Part shown: piece by piece, positions 18,149 through 28,300 of the stretch
Numbering within the stretch: the first letter of the stretch is position 1
Layout: the number at the start of each line of letters is the position of its first letter
Origin: Alkalicoccus luteus
GTDB taxonomy: Bacteria; Bacillota; Bacilli; Bacillales; Salisediminibacteriaceae
DNA length: 64,000 nt
Assembly (NCBI GenBank): GCA_052061695.1
Contig: JBPZEY010000008.1
Reading direction: 5' to 3' (one strand)
Program-made: the position numbers and the translations under genes
The notes under the pieces: generated by a model
What the model saw: only the letters and a program-made list of their open reading frames with translations
The model's database searches: none
Told to the model about the DNA's origin: nothing

Positions 18149-18210
18149 GAGTGGGAGAGCGGAAGCAATCGCTCGGTTTACCACATCACGGACTTAAGGA
18201 GGTGTGTCGC

Positions 18211-18636
18211 GTGGCAAAGAAGGTTATTAAGGTTGTAAAACTGCAAATTCCAGCTGGTAAAGCAAACCCAGCACCGCCGGTCGGGCCAGCACTCGGTCAG
18301 GCAGGTATAAATATCATGGGCTTCTGTAAGGAATTCAACGCTCAGACTCAAGAGCAGGCAGGTCTTATCATTCCAGTTGAAATCACTGTATTTGAGGACC
18401 GTTCCTTTACATTCATCACGAAAACTCCGCCAGCAGCTGTTCTTCTTAAGAAAGCCGCAGGAATCGAATCCGGTTCCGGTGAGCCGAACAAGACGAAAGT
18501 TGCAACAGTGGGACGTGATCAAGTACGCGAAATCGCGGAAACAAAGATGCCTGACCTTAACGCAGCTGATGTAGAAGCAGCTATGCGTATGGTTGAAGGT
18601 ACTGCCCGAAGCATGGGTATCACGATCGAAGACTAA
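18211..18636 (+). CDS. rplK: Ribosomal protein L11
   Basis: 50S stalk-base protein binding the GTPase-associated region of 23S rRNA. The GTG at 18211, ten bases after AAGGAGGTG, gives a 141-residue protein with the family start KKVIKVVKLQIPAGKANPAP. The proline-rich GPALGQAGINIMGFCKEFN and the C-terminal RNA-binding domain ending in GTARSMGI are present. Confidence 0.96.
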   Translation: MAKKVIKVVKLQIPAGKANPAPPVGPALGQAGINIMGFCKEFNAQTQEQAGLIIPVEITVFEDRSFTFITKTPPAAVLLKKAAGIESGSGEPNKTKVATVGRDQVREIAETKMPDLNAADVEAAMRMVEGTARSMGITIED

Positions 18637-18660
18637 TGTAGAGACCATAACCGGTCAATG

Positions 18661-18717
18661 AGGTTGCGAGTAAAGGACGCTGTCCTGCCTGACACGTTCA
18701 GGTTCGCAACCTTTATT
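18661..18717 (+). promoter_or_regulatory. Branched hairpin between rplK and rplA
   Basis: AGGTTGCGA at 18661-18669 pairs perfectly with TCGCAACCT at 18704-18712. Inside are two smaller stems, GGAC/GTCC and CCTG/CAGG, and TTTATT follows. The shape could mimic an L1 binding site or be an intercistronic processing hairpin; no specific family was recognised. Confidence 0.4.
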
Positions 18718-18762
18718 AGTGGGAGGTTTAACCGCTAAAACCACAACGAGGAGGAAAAAACA

Positions 18763-19458
18763 TTGGCTAAGTTCAGCAAAAAGTACGAAGATGCACTGAA
18801 AGTTATTGACCGTGAGAAGAACTACGGTGTAACAGAAGCAGTGGAAGCTGTAAAGCAGACTGCAACAGCCAACTTCGATGAAACAATCGAAATGGCTGCG
18901 CGCCTTGGAATCGACACAAAGAAAGCCGACCAGCAGATCCGCGGAGCTGTTGTTCTTCCACACGGAACGGGTAAAACCCAGACCGTTGCTGTATTCGCTA
19001 AAGGCGAAAAGGCAAAGGAAGCAGAAGCAGCCGGCGCTGATTTTGTCGGAGAAGAAGACCTGATTAACAAAGTAAGCCAGGGCTGGATGGAGTTCGACGT
19101 TGTCGTAGCTACTCCGGACATGATGGCTCAGGTTGGTAAGCTCGGACGTGTTCTCGGACCACGCGGCCTCATGCCGAACCCGAAAACAGGCACTGTTACA
19201 TTCGACGTAACAAAGGCCATTGAAGAAATCAAAGCTGGTAAGGTAGAATACCGTGCCGACAAAACTGGTAACATGCACGTACCGATCGGGAAAGCTTCCT
19301 TCAGCGAACAGCAGCTGGAAGAAAACCTGCGTGCGATGATGGATGTTATCATGAAGGCAAAGCCTGCTGCTGCAAAAGGTACCTACCTGCGCAACCTTTC
19401 CGTTGCTGCAACAATGGGACCTGGCGTACGCGTATCAACAAACGAATTCAAACTGTAG
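18763..19458 (+). CDS. rplA: Ribosomal protein L1
   Basis: 50S L1-stalk protein that helps release deacylated tRNA and can act as a translational regulator. The TTG start at 18763 follows GAGGAGG and gives 231 residues. VLPHGTGKTQTVAVFAKGEKA, LGPRGLMPNPKTGTVT and the C-terminal KGTYLRNLSVAATMGPGVRV are family signatures. Confidence 0.96.
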   Translation: MAKFSKKYEDALKVIDREKNYGVTEAVEAVKQTATANFDETIEMAARLGIDTKKADQQIRGAVVLPHGTGKTQTVAVFAKGEKAKEAEAAGADFVGEEDLINKVSQGWMEFDVVVATPDMMAQVGKLGRVLGPRGLMPNPKTGTVTFDVTKAIEEIKAGKVEYRADKTGNMHVPIGKASFSEQQLEENLRAMMDVIMKAKPAAAKGTYLRNLSVAATMGPGVRVSTNEFKL

Positions 19459-19487
19459 TTGACGAAGCCTGTTGGGCGCGTTATACT
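19459..19487 (+). promoter_or_regulatory. Promoter of rplJ-rplL
   Basis: TTGACG at 19459-19464 and TATACT at 19482-19487 with a 17-base spacer, immediately after the rplA stop and just before the L10 leader. Confidence 0.75.
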
Positions 19488-19515
19488 GTCAGTTGTGAAT
19501 AAATAAATCATACCG

Positions 19516-19636
19516 TAGACAGCAGGAGCCTTCGGGCTTAAACGTCCTGCCGAGGTTTGCACCAGATACAGTCCGGGCAGCAGTTTGCCCAGGACGACCT
19601 GCGGCTTCCTTGCGTCTATGTGAGGAAGCTCTTTTT
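19516..19636 (+). ncRNA. Ribosomal protein L10 mRNA leader
   Basis: The segment beginning AGACAGCAGGAGCCTTCGGG and continuing through CCTGCCGAGGTTTG is the conserved L10 leader of Gram-positive rplJ mRNAs, where L10(L12)4 binds. It ends in a terminator hairpin (GCTTCCT at 19604-19610 with AGGAAGC at 19623-19629, then T-rich). Excess L10 complex is expected to reduce rplJL expression. Confidence 0.9.
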
Positions 19637-19692
19637 ATTGGGCTGGAACACGGACGGTATGAACAGCTTCAGGCATAGGAGGTGTCATCTAG

Positions 19693-20196
19693 ATGAGCAG
19701 TGTAATTGAGCAGAAACAAAGCATCGTGGAAGAAATCGCCGGGAAACTGAAAGAAAGCCAGTCTACAATCGTTGTAGACTACCGCGGACTGGACGTGGCA
19801 GAAGTAACGGAACTGCGTCAGCAGCTGCGTGAAGCCGGAATCGACTTCAAGGTGTACAAGAACACAATGGTACGCCGCGCGACAGAACAGACAGAACTGA
19901 CTGGAATCGATGAGCAGCTTGCAGGCCCTACTGCAATTGCGTTCGGCTATGACGATGTTGTAGCACCAGCCAAGATCCTCAACGAGTTTGCGAAGAAGCA
20001 TGAAGCTCTTGAACTCAAGGCGGGAATCATCGAAGGCAAAGTTGTGTCTCTCGACGAAGTAAAAGCACTGGCGGAACTTCCTTCGCAGGAAGCACTCCTT
20101 TCCATGCTTGCCAACGTACTTCAGGCTCCAATCCGCGGACTCGCGATCGGCCTCAAGGCAGTGGCAGACAAGAACGAAGAAGAAAGCGCGTCATAA
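19693..20196 (+). CDS. rplJ: Ribosomal protein L10
   Basis: Stalk-base protein that anchors L7/L12 dimers. The 167-residue product has the N-terminal rRNA-binding domain (VVDYRGLDVAEVTELRQQLREA at about 27-48) and a C-terminal helix that carries L12 dimers. AGGAGGTG precedes the ATG. Expression is probably controlled by the L10 leader upstream. Confidence 0.96.
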   Translation: MSSVIEQKQSIVEEIAGKLKESQSTIVVDYRGLDVAEVTELRQQLREAGIDFKVYKNTMVRRATEQTELTGIDEQLAGPTAIAFGYDDVVAPAKILNEFAKKHEALELKAGIIEGKVVSLDEVKALAELPSQEALLSMLANVLQAPIRGLAIGLKAVADKNEEESAS

Positions 20197-20243
20197 AAAG
20201 CTGCCCGGCAGCATAAAAACTTATTTACAGGAGGAATTTAATC

Positions 20244-20606
20244 ATGACGAATCAAGAGATTCTCGATGCGGTTAAGGAAATGTCCGTACTCGAACTGAAC
20301 GACCTGGTAAAAGCAATTGAAGAAGAATTTGGTGTATCTGCAGCAGCTCAGGTAGCTGCAGCAGGCGGCGGCGGAGGAGAAGCTGCTGAAGAACAGACTG
20401 AATTCGACGTAGTACTCGAAGACGCTGGATCTTCCAAGATCGGTGTTATCAAGGCTGTTCGTGAAATCACAGGTCTCGGCCTGAAAGAAGCGAAGGCACT
20501 TGTTGACGGCGCTCCTTCACCAGTTAAAGAAGGCGTTGAAAAGGCTGAAGCTGAAGAAATGCAAGCGAAGCTTGAAGAAGCTGGAGCGAAGATCACGGTT
20601 AAGTAA
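20244..20606 (+). CDS. rplL: Ribosomal protein L7/L12
   Basis: Multimeric stalk protein that recruits translational GTPases. An N-terminal dimerisation domain (about 1-35), an Ala/Gly-rich hinge (AAQVAAAGGGGGEAAEE) and a C-terminal factor-binding domain (KIGVIKAVREITGLGLKEAKALVD) are in the usual order. Length is 120. The second gene of the rplJ transcript, followed by a strong terminator. Confidence 0.97.
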   Translation: MTNQEILDAVKEMSVLELNDLVKAIEEEFGVSAAAQVAAAGGGGGEAAEEQTEFDVVLEDAGSSKIGVIKAVREITGLGLKEAKALVDGAPSPVKEGVEKAEAEEMQAKLEEAGAKITVK

Positions 20607-20626
20607 TCGCGTTCAACGCACGCTTG

Positions 20627-20663
20627 GAACCCGCGGGAATTCATTTCCTGCGGGTTCTTTTTT
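20627..20663 (+). terminator. Terminator after rplL
   Basis: GAACCCGCGGGAA pairs with TTCCTGCGGGTTC around TTCAT and runs into six T residues. Confidence 0.93.
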
Positions 20664-20691
20664 GACATTCAGGCTGACCGCGCGATATACA
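20662..20691 (+). promoter_or_regulatory. Possible promoter of rsmC
   Basis: TTGACA at 20662-20667 directly after the rplL terminator, and TATACA at 20686-20691 after 18 bases. Confidence 0.5.
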
Positions 20692-20751
20692 CCCGATACT
20701 CATAAGGTCAGCCGGTGCAGGGACACGGCACTGTGCGCATAAAAACAAATA

Positions 20752-20765
20752 AGAACATTTGTTCT
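20752..20765 (+). promoter_or_regulatory. LexA-like palindrome upstream of rsmC
   Basis: AGAACATTTGTTCT has the half-site symmetry of the Gram-positive SOS box (CGAACRNRYGTTCG) but lacks the outer CG bases. It lies between the putative promoter and the rsmC start. Function is unproven. Confidence 0.3.
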
Positions 20766-20840
20766 CATAACTGGAAAAGTGCATGATGTGCAGCTGATAA
20801 ACAGAAGGGCTTCGGCCCTGAATGACTGGGAGGGACTGCT

Positions 20841-21443
20841 ATGGCAGATCACTATTACTCAAAAAAACCGTCGACAGCGAGCAGCCCGCGGGAGCTCAAG
20901 GAGTCCGTCCGCGGCACGGAGCTGTCCTTTACCGTCGACAGCGGCGTTTTCTCCAAAGGCGGGCTCGACTTTGGATCACGACTTCTGCTCGAGTCGCTTG
21001 AAGAGCCGACAGCGGAAGGGCGTCTGATCGATGCCGGCTGCGGCTGGGGGCCGCTGGGAATTTTCGCAGCCGTCTGGTATCCGGAACGACCGGTGCTCAT
21101 GGTCGACGTGAACGAACGTTCCGTGGAACTGTCCCGGCGCAATGCGGATCGAAACGGAGCAGCCCGGGCCGAGGTGCGGGAGCAGGATCTGCTGGAAGGG
21201 CTCGATGCCGGCAGTGCTGCGATGATCGTCAGCAATCCGCCGATCCGGGCTGGCAAGGAGGTTGTCTTCCGGTTGTACGAACAGGCGTGGCACGTCCTGA
21301 AGCAGGGCGGTACGCTTACAATTGTGATTCAGAAAAAGCAGGGAGCGCCGTCGACGAAGGCAAAGCTTGAAGAACTGGGCTTCACCGTTGAAACGACTGC
21401 TAAAAAGAAGGGCTATTTCATCTTTCGTGCAGAAAAACATTGA
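20841..21443 (+). CDS. 16S rRNA guanine N2-methyltransferase, RsmC-like
   Basis: A 200-residue S-adenosylmethionine-dependent methyltransferase equivalent to B. subtilis YbxB. The SAM-binding glycine loop is LIDAGCGWGPLGIFAA at about 62-77 and the catalytic NPP motif is VSNPPIRAG near 130. It resembles the C-terminal catalytic half of RsmC. rRNA methylation is inferred from the family. Its place between rplL and rpoB is conserved in Bacilli. Confidence 0.88.
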   Translation: MADHYYSKKPSTASSPRELKESVRGTELSFTVDSGVFSKGGLDFGSRLLLESLEEPTAEGRLIDAGCGWGPLGIFAAVWYPERPVLMVDVNERSVELSRRNADRNGAARAEVREQDLLEGLDAGSAAMIVSNPPIRAGKEVVFRLYEQAWHVLKQGGTLTIVIQKKQGAPSTKAKLEELGFTVETTAKKKGYFIFRAEKH

Positions 21444-21468
21444 CGCGATACGGGCGCTGTGTTAATGT
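21440..21468 (+). promoter_or_regulatory. Possible promoter of rpoB-rpoC
   Basis: TTGACG at 21440-21445 overlaps the rsmC stop region. A weak TAATGT at 21463-21468 follows after 17 bases. The -10 match is poor, so confidence is limited. Confidence 0.4.
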
Positions 21469-21563
21469 TATTTAATGCGTATGAATATGAAAATAGGGCT
21501 CTTATGCACTTCTTTATCATAGCGCCAGCTGCTTTTATAGAATTTGAATAGAAAACTGCGGAG

Positions 21564-21637
21564 AAAAAGGGTGGGAACATTAACTACAGTCGTCATCAAC
21601 ATGGATGCATGCCAACGACCTTAGTGCCCTTTTTTTC
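21564..21637 (+). terminator. Terminator-like element in the rpoB leader
   Basis: AAAAAGGG at 21564-21571 can pair with the CCCTTTTT at the end, with an inner GTCGT/ACGAC stem at 21589-21593 and 21615-21619, and a seven-T run closes it. It lies about 170 bases before rpoB and could be an attenuator. The remaining bases to 21803 show nothing further that I recognise. Confidence 0.4.
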
Positions 21638-21803
21638 TTTGTTTCCAGAATCTGCACAAATCTTCCTGCACAGCAGCCTCGAAAAGCACGGCCTGTGATT
21701 CCTACAGCATATTCCACCGTAACACACATTATCAGTATACGATCAGTCAGGGGCATTTATGGTCTCTTGATGATAAAAACGTTAGGTTTGAGGGGTGAAT
21801 GAG

Positions 21804-24800
21804 TTGACAGGTCAACTAGTTCAGTATGGACGCCACCGCCAGAGAAGAAGTTATGCACGAATCAATGAAGTTTTGGATCTGCCGAACTTAATTGAAATTC
21901 AGACGGCTTCTTATCAATGGTTTCTTGATGAAGGTATTCAGGACATGTTTCAGGACATTTCACCGATCGAGGATTTTACTGGAAACCTCGTTCTGGAATT
22001 TGTCGATTACAGCTTAGGGGAGCCTAAGTATCCGGTCGACGAATCGAAAGAGCGCGACGTGACGTATTCCGCACCGCTCCGCGTGAAAGTACGCCTGATT
22101 AATAAAGATACCGGTGAAGTAAAAGAACAAGAAGTATTCATGGGAGATTTCCCTCTCATGACAGATACCGGTACATTCATTATTAACGGGGCAGAACGCG
22201 TCATCGTTTCCCAGCTCGTGCGATCGCCAAGTGTCTACTTCAGTCAGAAGATGGACAAAAACGGCAAGCGCGGCTACACGGCTACGGTTATTCCAAACCG
22301 TGGTGCATGGCTGGAGCTGGAGACAGATGCCAAGGACGTCGTATACGTACGTATTGACCGTACGCGGAAAATTCCGGTGACGGTGCTCCTGCGTGCGCTC
22401 GGTTTCGGCTCTGATCAGGAAATCATTGATCTGCTTGGAGAAGATGAGTATCTCCGCAATACGCTCGAAAAAGACAATACAGACGGATCCGAAAAGGCGC
22501 TGCTTGAAATTTACGAGCGTCTCCGCCCTGGTGAGCCGCCGACAGTCGAAAGCGCGAAAAGCCTGCTCGAGTCCCGCTTCTTTGATCCGAAGCGATACGA
22601 CCTGGCAAACGTCGGCCGCTATAAGATGAACAAAAAACTTCATATAAAGAACCGTCTTTTCAATCAGCGTCTTGCAGAAACACTCGTTGATTCGGAAACA
22701 GGCGAAATTCTTGCAGAAGAAGGAACGGTGATCGACCGCCGCGTCCTCGATAAACTCATTCCTTACTTTGAAGACGGGCTCTCATTTGAGCGCCACAACC
22801 TGAACGGAGGCGTCATTGAGGATGAAGATGTGGATCTTCAGACGGTGATGATCTACTCCCAGAAGGACGGCGACGAAGAGCAGCCGGTGAAGATCATTGC
22901 CAACGGCGGCATTGATTCCAAAATCAAAAACATCACGCCGGCCGACATCATTTCGTCTGTCAGCTACTTCTTCAACCTGCTGCACGGAACAGGCCAGACC
23001 GATGATATTGACCATCTCGGCAACCGCCGTCTCCGTTCTGTAGGGGAACTGCTTCAAAACCAGTTCCGCATCGGACTTTCCCGAATGGAGCGTGTCGTGC
23101 GCGAACGTATGTCCATTCAGGATGCCAACATGATTACGCCGCAGGCGCTGATCAACATCCGCCCGGTTATCGCATCTATTAAAGAGTTTTTCGGAAGCTC
23201 CCAGCTGTCCCAGTTCATGGACCAGACGAACCCGCTTGCGGAATTAACGCATAAGCGCCGCCTTTCTGCACTCGGACCCGGTGGTCTGACGCGTGAACGC
23301 GCCGGCTTTGAAGTGCGTGACGTTCACTACTCCCACTACGGGCGTATGTGTCCGATCGAGACGCCGGAAGGTCCGAACATCGGGCTGATCAACTCGCTTT
23401 CCTCTTTTGCGAAAGTGAATCCGTTCGGCTTTATCGAATCGCCTTACCGCCGCGTGGACCATGAAAAAGGACTCGTAACACGGGAAGTGGATTACCTGAC
23501 AGCGGATGAAGAGGACAACTACGTCGTCGCACAGGCGAACGCCAAGCTCGATGATGAAGGTCACTTCGTGGATGAGAACATCATCTGCCGCTTCCGCGGG
23601 GAAAACATTATCGTTGCCCGCGACCGCGTTGACTACATGGACGTATCGCCAAAGCAGGTTGTATCTGCTGCAACGGCGTGTATTCCGTTCCTTGAAAACG
23701 ATGACTCCAACCGTGCCCTCATGGGTGCGAACATGCAGCGTCAGGCAGTGCCGCTTCTTGAGCCGCACTCCCCGCTCGTCGGTACAGGCATGGAATACGT
23801 GTCTGCCAAAGACTCCGGTGCTGCAGTCGTAGCCAGAAAGCCCGGCCGCGTGGAAAAAGTAACTGCCGACTTTGTGGACATTCGCGAGCTGAAGACGATC
23901 GACGGCCGTGAAGTAGAAGGGGACGTTACCCGCTACAACATGATGAAATTTGAACGTTCCAACCAGGGAACGTGCTATAATCAGCGCCCAATCGTCTCTG
24001 AAGGAATGGTCGTGGAAAAGGGAGAAATCCTTGCAGACGGCTCTTCCATGGAAAAAGGTGAAATGGCACTCGGTCAGAACGTACTCGTCGGCTTTATGAC
24101 GTGGGACGGCTACAACTATGAGGATGCCATCATTCTCAGCGAGCGTCTCGTCAAGGACGACGTGTACACGTCGATCCACATTGAAGAGTACGAATCCGAA
24201 GCACGTGATACGAAGCTCGGACCGGAAGAAATCACGCGTGACATTCCAAACGTCGGGGACGATGCGCTCCGCAACCTGGATGAGCGCGGCATTATCCGCG
24301 TCGGTGCTGAAGTAAAAGACGGCGACATTCTCGTCGGTAAAGTAACGCCTAAAGGGGTTACCGAGCTGACCGCAGAAGAGCGTCTTCTGCACGCCATCTT
24401 CGGAGAAAAAGCACGTGAAGTCCGTGACACGTCCCTGCGCGCTCCGCACGGCGGCGACGGCATCGTGCTTGATGTGAAGATTTTCAACCGTGAAGACGGC
24501 GATGAGCTGCCGCCTGGCGTGAACCAGCTCGTACGAGTTTACATCGTACAGAAGCGTAAGATTCACGAAGGGGATAAGATGGCCGGCCGTCACGGAAACA
24601 AAGGTGTTATTTCCAAAATCCTTCCGGAAGAGGACATGCCGTTCCTGCCGGATGGCACACCAATCGACATCATGCTGAACCCGCTCGGGGTACCTTCCCG
24701 TATGAACATCGGACAGGTGCTGGAGCTGCACATGGGTATGGCTGCACGTCAGCTGAACATGCACATTGCAACGCCGGTATTTGACGGTGCCAACGAGGAA

Positions 24801-25349
24801 GATGTCTGGTCCACGATCGAAGAAGCCGGTATGGCCCGCGACGGAAAAACCGTCCTGTATGACGGCCGTTCAGGTGAACCGTTCGACAGCCGAGTCTCTG
24901 TCGGTGTCATGTATATGATTAAGCTTGCACACATGGTAGATGACAAGCTGCACGCCCGTTCCACAGGTCCTTACTCGCTCGTAACGCAGCAGCCGCTCGG
25001 TGGTAAAGCCCAGTTCGGCGGACAGCGTTTCGGTGAGATGGAGGTATGGGCACTCGAAGCTTACGGTGCTGCCTACACGCTTCAGGAAATCCTCACCGTG
25101 AAGTCCGATGACACGATCGGCCGCGTGAAGACGTACGAAGCAATTGTAAAAGGTGAAAACGTACCGGAGCCGGGTGTACCAGAGTCGTTCAAAGTTCTCA
25201 TCAAAGAGCTGCAGAGTCTCGGTATGGACGTGAAGATGCTGTCCAGCAACGATGAAGAGATCGACATGCTCGAAATCGATGAAGAAGAAGATCAGGCGAA
25301 CGATAAGCTGAACCTGAATCTGGAGTCAGGCGGAGAATCGAACGCGTAA
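21804..25349 (+). CDS. rpoB: RNA polymerase beta subunit
   Basis: Core catalytic subunit, 1181 residues. The TTG at 21804 is chosen because it aligns with the known Bacillus start (TGQLVQYGRHRQRRSYARI) and has GAGGGGTGA just upstream; a GTG at 21795 is part of that ribosome-binding site. The rifampicin-pocket region reads QLSQFMDQTNPLAELTHKRR with no obvious resistance change. The C-terminus is acidic (EIDEEEDQAND region). rpoC follows after 36 bases. Confidence 0.97.
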   Translation: MTGQLVQYGRHRQRRSYARINEVLDLPNLIEIQTASYQWFLDEGIQDMFQDISPIEDFTGNLVLEFVDYSLGEPKYPVDESKERDVTYSAPLRVKVRLINKDTGEVKEQEVFMGDFPLMTDTGTFIINGAERVIVSQLVRSPSVYFSQKMDKNGKRGYTATVIPNRGAWLELETDAKDVVYVRIDRTRKIPVTVLLRALGFGSDQEIIDLLGEDEYLRNTLEKDNTDGSEKALLEIYERLRPGEPPTVESAKSLLESRFFDPKRYDLANVGRYKMNKKLHIKNRLFNQRLAETLVDSETGEILAEEGTVIDRRVLDKLIPYFEDGLSFERHNLNGGVIEDEDVDLQTVMIYSQKDGDEEQPVKIIANGGIDSKIKNITPADIISSVSYFFNLLHGTGQTDDIDHLGNRRLRSVGELLQNQFRIGLSRMERVVRERMSIQDANMITPQALINIRPVIASIKEFFGSSQLSQFMDQTNPLAELTHKRRLSALGPGGLTRERAGFEVRDVHYSHYGRMCPIETPEGPNIGLINSLSSFAKVNPFGFIESPYRRVDHEKGLVTREVDYLTADEEDNYVVAQANAKLDDEGHFVDENIICRFRGENIIVARDRVDYMDVSPKQVVSAATACIPFLENDDSNRALMGANMQRQAVPLLEPHSPLVGTGMEYVSAKDSGAAVVARKPGRVEKVTADFVDIRELKTIDGREVEGDVTRYNMMKFERSNQGTCYNQRPIVSEGMVVEKGEILADGSSMEKGEMALGQNVLVGFMTWDGYNYEDAIILSERLVKDDVYTSIHIEEYESEARDTKLGPEEITRDIPNVGDDALRNLDERGIIRVGAEVKDGDILVGKVTPKGVTELTAEERLLHAIFGEKAREVRDTSLRAPHGGDGIVLDVKIFNREDGDELPPGVNQLVRVYIVQKRKIHEGDKMAGRHGNKGVISKILPEEDMPFLPDGTPIDIMLNPLGVPSRMNIGQVLELHMGMAARQLNMHIATPVFDGANEEDVWSTIEEAGMARDGKTVLYDGRSGEPFDSRVSVGVMYMIKLAHMVDDKLHARSTGPYSLVTQQPLGGKAQFGGQRFGEMEVWALEAYGAAYTLQEILTVKSDDTIGRVKTYEAIVKGENVPEPGVPESFKVLIKELQSLGMDVKMLSSNDEEIDMLEIDEEEDQANDKLNLNLESGGESNA

Positions 25350-25385
25350 TCGGTGAATTCGAATGCTGAAAGGGAGGTTGGCCCC

Positions 25386-28300
25386 TTGATAGATGTAAAT
25401 AACTTTGAATATATGAAAATCGGCCTCGCTTCCTCCGACAAGATTCGCTCTTGGTCACGGGGAGAAGTCAAGAAGCCGGAAACGATCAACTATCGTACGC
25501 TGAAGCCGGAAAAGGACGGTCTTTTCTGTGAGCGTATCTTCGGTCCGACAAAGGACTGGGAATGCCACTGCGGTAAATACAAGCGCGTCCGCTATAAGGG
25601 CGTTGTCTGTGACCGCTGCGGCGTAGAAGTAACACGTGCGAAAGTCCGCCGTGAGCGTATGGGGCACATCGAGCTTGCTGCCCCTGTCTCCCACATCTGG
25701 TACTTCAAAGGAATTCCGAGCCGTATGGGCCTCGTGCTCGATATGTCTCCGCGTTCCCTCGAGGAAGTGATCTACTTCGCTTCCTACGTCGTAACAGATA
25801 CCGGCGACACGCCGCTCGAATTGAAGCAGCTGCTGTCTGAGAAAGAATACCGCAGCTACCGCGAGAAATACGGTCGTTCGTTCACCGCTAACATGGGAGC
25901 GGAGGCGATCCGCCAGCTGCTCGAGGACATTGACCTCGACAAAGAGGCGGCTTCCTTGAAAGAAGAGCTGGAAACAGCTCAGGGACAGCGCCGTACGCGT
26001 GCAATCAAGCGTCTGGAAGTGATCGAAGCATTCCGTCACTCCGACAACGATCCGGACTGGATGGTCCTCGACGTGCTTCCGGTTATTCCACCGGAGCTTC
26101 GTCCGATGGTCCAGCTGGACGGCGGACGTTTTGCAACGTCTGACCTGAACGACCTGTACCGCCGCGTGATCAACCGGAACAACCGTCTGAAGCGCCTGCT
26201 CGACCTCGGTGCACCGAGCATCATCGTGCAGAACGAGAAGCGTATGCTGCAGGAAGCAGTAGACGCCTTGATCGACAACGGCCGCCGCGGCCGACCGGTC
26301 ACAGGACCAGGTAACCGTCCGCTTAAATCCCTTTCCCACATGCTGAAAGGGAAGCAGGGACGCTTCCGTCAAAACCTTCTCGGTAAGCGTGTTGACTATT
26401 CCGGCCGTTCCGTTATCGTCGTAGGTCCGCACCTGCAGATGTATCAGTGCGGTCTGCCGAAGGAAATGGCGCTGGAGCTGTTCAAACCGTTCGTCATGAA
26501 AGAACTCGTCAGCCGCGGGCTTGCACATAACATCAAGAGTGCAAAGCGCAAGGTAGAGCGCGTGAATCCGGAAGTATGGGACGTACTGGAAGAAGTGATC
26601 CGTGAGCATCCGGTGCTGTTAAACCGTGCACCGACGCTTCACCGTCTCGGTATCCAGGCGTTTGAACCAACACTTGTGGAAGGTCGTGCGATTAAGCTTC
26701 ACCCGCTCGTATGTACAGCCTACAACGCTGACTTTGACGGGGACCAGATGGCGGTGCACGTACCGCTTTCCGCTGAAGCACAGGCTGAATCCCGCCTGCT
26801 TATGCTCGCTGCACAGAATATCCTGAACCCGAAGGACGGCAAGCCAGTCGTCACACCTTCCCAGGATATGGTTCTTGGTAACTACTACCTGACGCTCGAG
26901 CGTGAGGGCGCAATCGGCGAAGGCGGCGTCTTTAACAATCCGAACGAAGTGCTAACGGCTTATCAGAACGGCTACGCGCATCTGCATACGCGTATCGCGC
27001 TGCCGGTAAGCTCGATTGATAAAGATAACTTCCGTGAAGAATTCCAGAACCACCTGCTGCTGACGACAGTCGGCAAGGTGATCTTTAACGAAATTCTGCC
27101 GAAGTCCTTCCCGTATGTGAACGAGCCGACGGCAGAAAACCTGGAGATCGAAACACCGGAGCGGTTCTTCGTCCCGGGTACAACCGATGTAAAAGAGCAT
27201 TTCAAAAACAGCGAGCTCGTAGCGCCGTTTAAGAAAGGCTTCCTCGGGGACATCATTGCGGAAGTATTTAAGAAGTTTAAGATTTCCGAAACGTCCGTCA
27301 TGCTCGATAAGATGAAGTCACTCGGTTTCTACTATTCCACAAAAGCTGGTATTACAGTAGGGGTCTCCGACATCGTCGTACTCGAAGACAAGCAGGAAAT
27401 TCTCGATGAGGCTGAGGAAAAAGTATCCAAGATTTCGAAGCAGTTCCGCCGTGGTCTGATCACGGAGGAAGAGCGCTACGATAAAGTCATCGAAGTATGG
27501 AGCAAAGCGAAAGATGTGATCCAGGAGAAGCTTCTCGGAACACTCGAGAAGACGAACCCGATCTTTATGATGAGTGATTCCGGTGCACGAGGTAACGCCT
27601 CGAACTTTACGCAGCTTGCGGGTATGCGTGGTCTGATGGCGAACCCGTCCGGACGAATCATCGAGCTTCCGATCAAGTCCAGCTTCCGTGAAGGGCTGAC
27701 GGTACTTGAGTACTTTATCTCGACACACGGTGCCCGTAAAGGTCTTGCCGATACCGCACTGAAAACAGCGGATTCCGGTTACCTGACGCGTCGTCTCGTT
27801 GACGTTGCCCAAGACGTGATTATCCGTGAAACAGACTGCGGCACAGACCGCGGACTGGAAGTGAAGGCTATTACAGAAGGCGCTGAGGTCATTGAAAGCC
27901 TCTACGACCGTCTTGTCGGCCGTGTCTCCTTCCAGAACGTCTACCATCCGGAAACAAACGAGCTGCTCGTCAGCCGTAACGAAGATATTTCCGAAGATGT
28001 GGCGAAGGTTATTGAGGAATCAGGCATCAAGACCGTTCTGATCCGCTCTGTCTTCACGTGTGATACGAAGCACGGTTCCTGTAAGCGATGCTACGGCCGC
28101 AACCTGGCGACAGGCGCAGAAGTGGAAGTCGGCGAAGCAGTCGGCATCATCGCTGCCCAGTCCATCGGGGAGCCGGGTACCCAGCTTACGATGCGTACGT
28201 TCCACACAGGCGGCGTAGCCGGGGATGACATCACACAGGGTCTTCCTCGAATTCAGGAAGTATTCGAAGCGCGTAATCCGAAAGGTCAGGCGGTCATTTC

